Assembly (NCBI GenBank): GCA_041572275.1
Contig: JBFFSQ010000168.1
Location: 1-6,616, forward strand
DNA length: 6,616 nt
Source of the DNA: JBFFSQ01 sp041572275
Lineage (GTDB): Bacteria > Pseudomonadota > Gammaproteobacteria > SZUA-229
Reading direction: 5' to 3'
Shown: positions 6,064-6,616 of the stretch, one piece after another
How positions within the stretch are numbered: position 1 is the stretch's first letter
How the letters are laid out: every line of letters begins with the position of its first letter
The notes under the pieces: model-generated
What the model saw: only the letters and a program-made list of their open reading frames with translations
Told to the model about the DNA's origin: nothing
The model's database searches: none
Made by a program: the position numbers and the translations under genes

Positions 6064-6089
6064 AGCCCGAGCAACATCGGGTTCTTATT
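6064..6089 (+). terminator. Weak candidate terminator after pgpA
   Basis: Directly after the pgpA stop, CCCGA (6066-6070) pairs with TCGGG (6077-6081) around a GCAACA loop. A G-T and an A-T pair extend the stem to seven, and TTCTTATT follows. The stem is short and the T tract is interrupted, so termination may be partial and some transcription could continue into the protease gene. Confidence 0.5.
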
Positions 6090-6139
6090 AGCAGCTATAC
6101 TACAAATTCAGAATACACTGCTCACAAGGTTTTAAATTC

Positions 6140-6616
6140 GTGATCAAACCGTTAATTCATATCATATGCATGGCAGCTATTTCTACTTCTAGCCATGCAG
6201 TAGAAACAATTGAAGTGCAGGGATTGTTCTCAAACAAAGCGGTCATCAGGATTGATGGCACTCGCCATATTTTATCAGTGGGTGAAACATCACCGGAAGG
6301 TGTCCGTGTAATTTCAGCCAATAGCAAGTTTGCTGTACTTGAAATCAATGGCAAACAACAACAATACACCCTTGGTAACACGATCAGCACCCAGTTTAAA
6401 AAAAGTAAGCAGGTCACTGAACAAGTGTTTGCTAATCGCTACGGTATGTTTCTGACCCATGGCAGCATCAATGGTCATTCTGTTCAGTTTCTAGTGGATA
6501 CCGGAGCTACCACTGTAGCCATGAGTGCTGTACAGGCCAAAAAAATTGGTCTCACATATCGACTGCACGGTCAGCCAACAAAAACGTCCACTGCTTCGGG
6601 GATAGCAGATGCATGG
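6140..6616 (+). CDS. Periplasmic retropepsin-like aspartic protease, N-terminal part
   Basis: The first 159 codons are in view and the frame is open at the window end. The start is GTG at 6140, with AAGG (6126-6129) upstream. It gives Met-Ile-Lys-Pro, then a hydrophobic core and Ser-Ser-His-Ala at 17-20, a plausible signal peptide cut before Val21. The in-frame ATG at 6170 would leave too short a signal. Residues 22-85 form a small domain rich in beta-strand character. From about 100 the clan AA aspartic protease domain begins: Leu-Val-Asp-Thr-Gly-Ala-Thr-Thr-Val-Ala-Met-Ser at 118-129, with Asp120 as the catalytic aspartate, then Ala-Lys-Lys-Ile-Gly-Leu and Thr-Ala-Ser-Gly (151-154). This pattern fits the single-Asp TIGR02281-type retropepsin-like family, which would act as a homodimer. 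Substrate is unknown. It lies 77 nt after pgpA on the same strand. Confidence 0.85.
   Translation, partial: MIKPLIHIICMAAISTSSHAVETIEVQGLFSNKAVIRIDGTRHILSVGETSPEGVRVISANSKFAVLEINGKQQQYTLGNTISTQFKKSKQVTEQVFANRYGMFLTHGSINGHSVQFLVDTGATTVAMSAVQAKKIGLTYRLHGQPTKTSTASGIADAW

Overview
The window is about 6.6 kb of a bacterial chromosome and is almost fully coding. Gene content and order (ribD, riboflavin synthase, ribBA-type, ribH, nusB, thiL, pgpA) match the flavin/NusB/thiamine cluster of Gammaproteobacteria. The proteins read as close relatives of E. coli and Pseudomonas versions, and base composition looks moderate (about mid-40s % GC by eye). I cannot place the genus; a marine or sulfur/methyl-oxidising gammaproteobacterium is only a guess.

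Layout: (1) 1-3640, plus strand, a probable single operon. It runs from the 3' end of ribD, through a small HslV/proteasome-fold Ntn-hydrolase gene, then ribE (riboflavin synthase alpha), ribBA-type (active DHBP synthase plus a degenerate GTP cyclohydrolase II domain), ribH (lumazine synthase) and nusB. A strong intrinsic terminator at 3642-3666 closes it. (2) 3730-4521, minus strand, a secreted DUF4412-like protein with a methionine-rich tail. (3) 4604-6062, plus strand, thiL and pgpA overlapping by 8 nt, followed by a weak hairpin. (4) 6140-6616, plus strand, the start of a periplasmic retropepsin-like aspartic protease, cut by the window end. No intergenic stretch exceeds 300 bases.

How the genes work together: RibD and the RibB domain feed the pyrimidine and four-carbon branches of riboflavin synthesis. 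RibH joins them into lumazine and RibE dismutates lumazine to riboflavin. NusB (antitermination/rRNA transcription), ThiL (thiamine diphosphate synthesis) and PgpA (phosphatidylglycerol synthesis) are usual neighbours rather than pathway partners. GTP cyclohydrolase II activity must come from a gene elsewhere, because the RibA-like domain here has lost two of three zinc cysteines.

Two genes are absent from the conserved cluster as I know it from Pseudomonas: the Ntn hydrolase between ribD and ribE, and the reverse-strand secreted protein between nusB and thiL. The Ntn hydrolase is the most interesting item. It aligns with HslV around the active site but carries Ser where HslV has its Thr1 nucleophile, it has insertions, and no hslU is in view. 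It may belong to the BPH (betaproteobacterial proteasome homologue) type of HslV-derived proteases.
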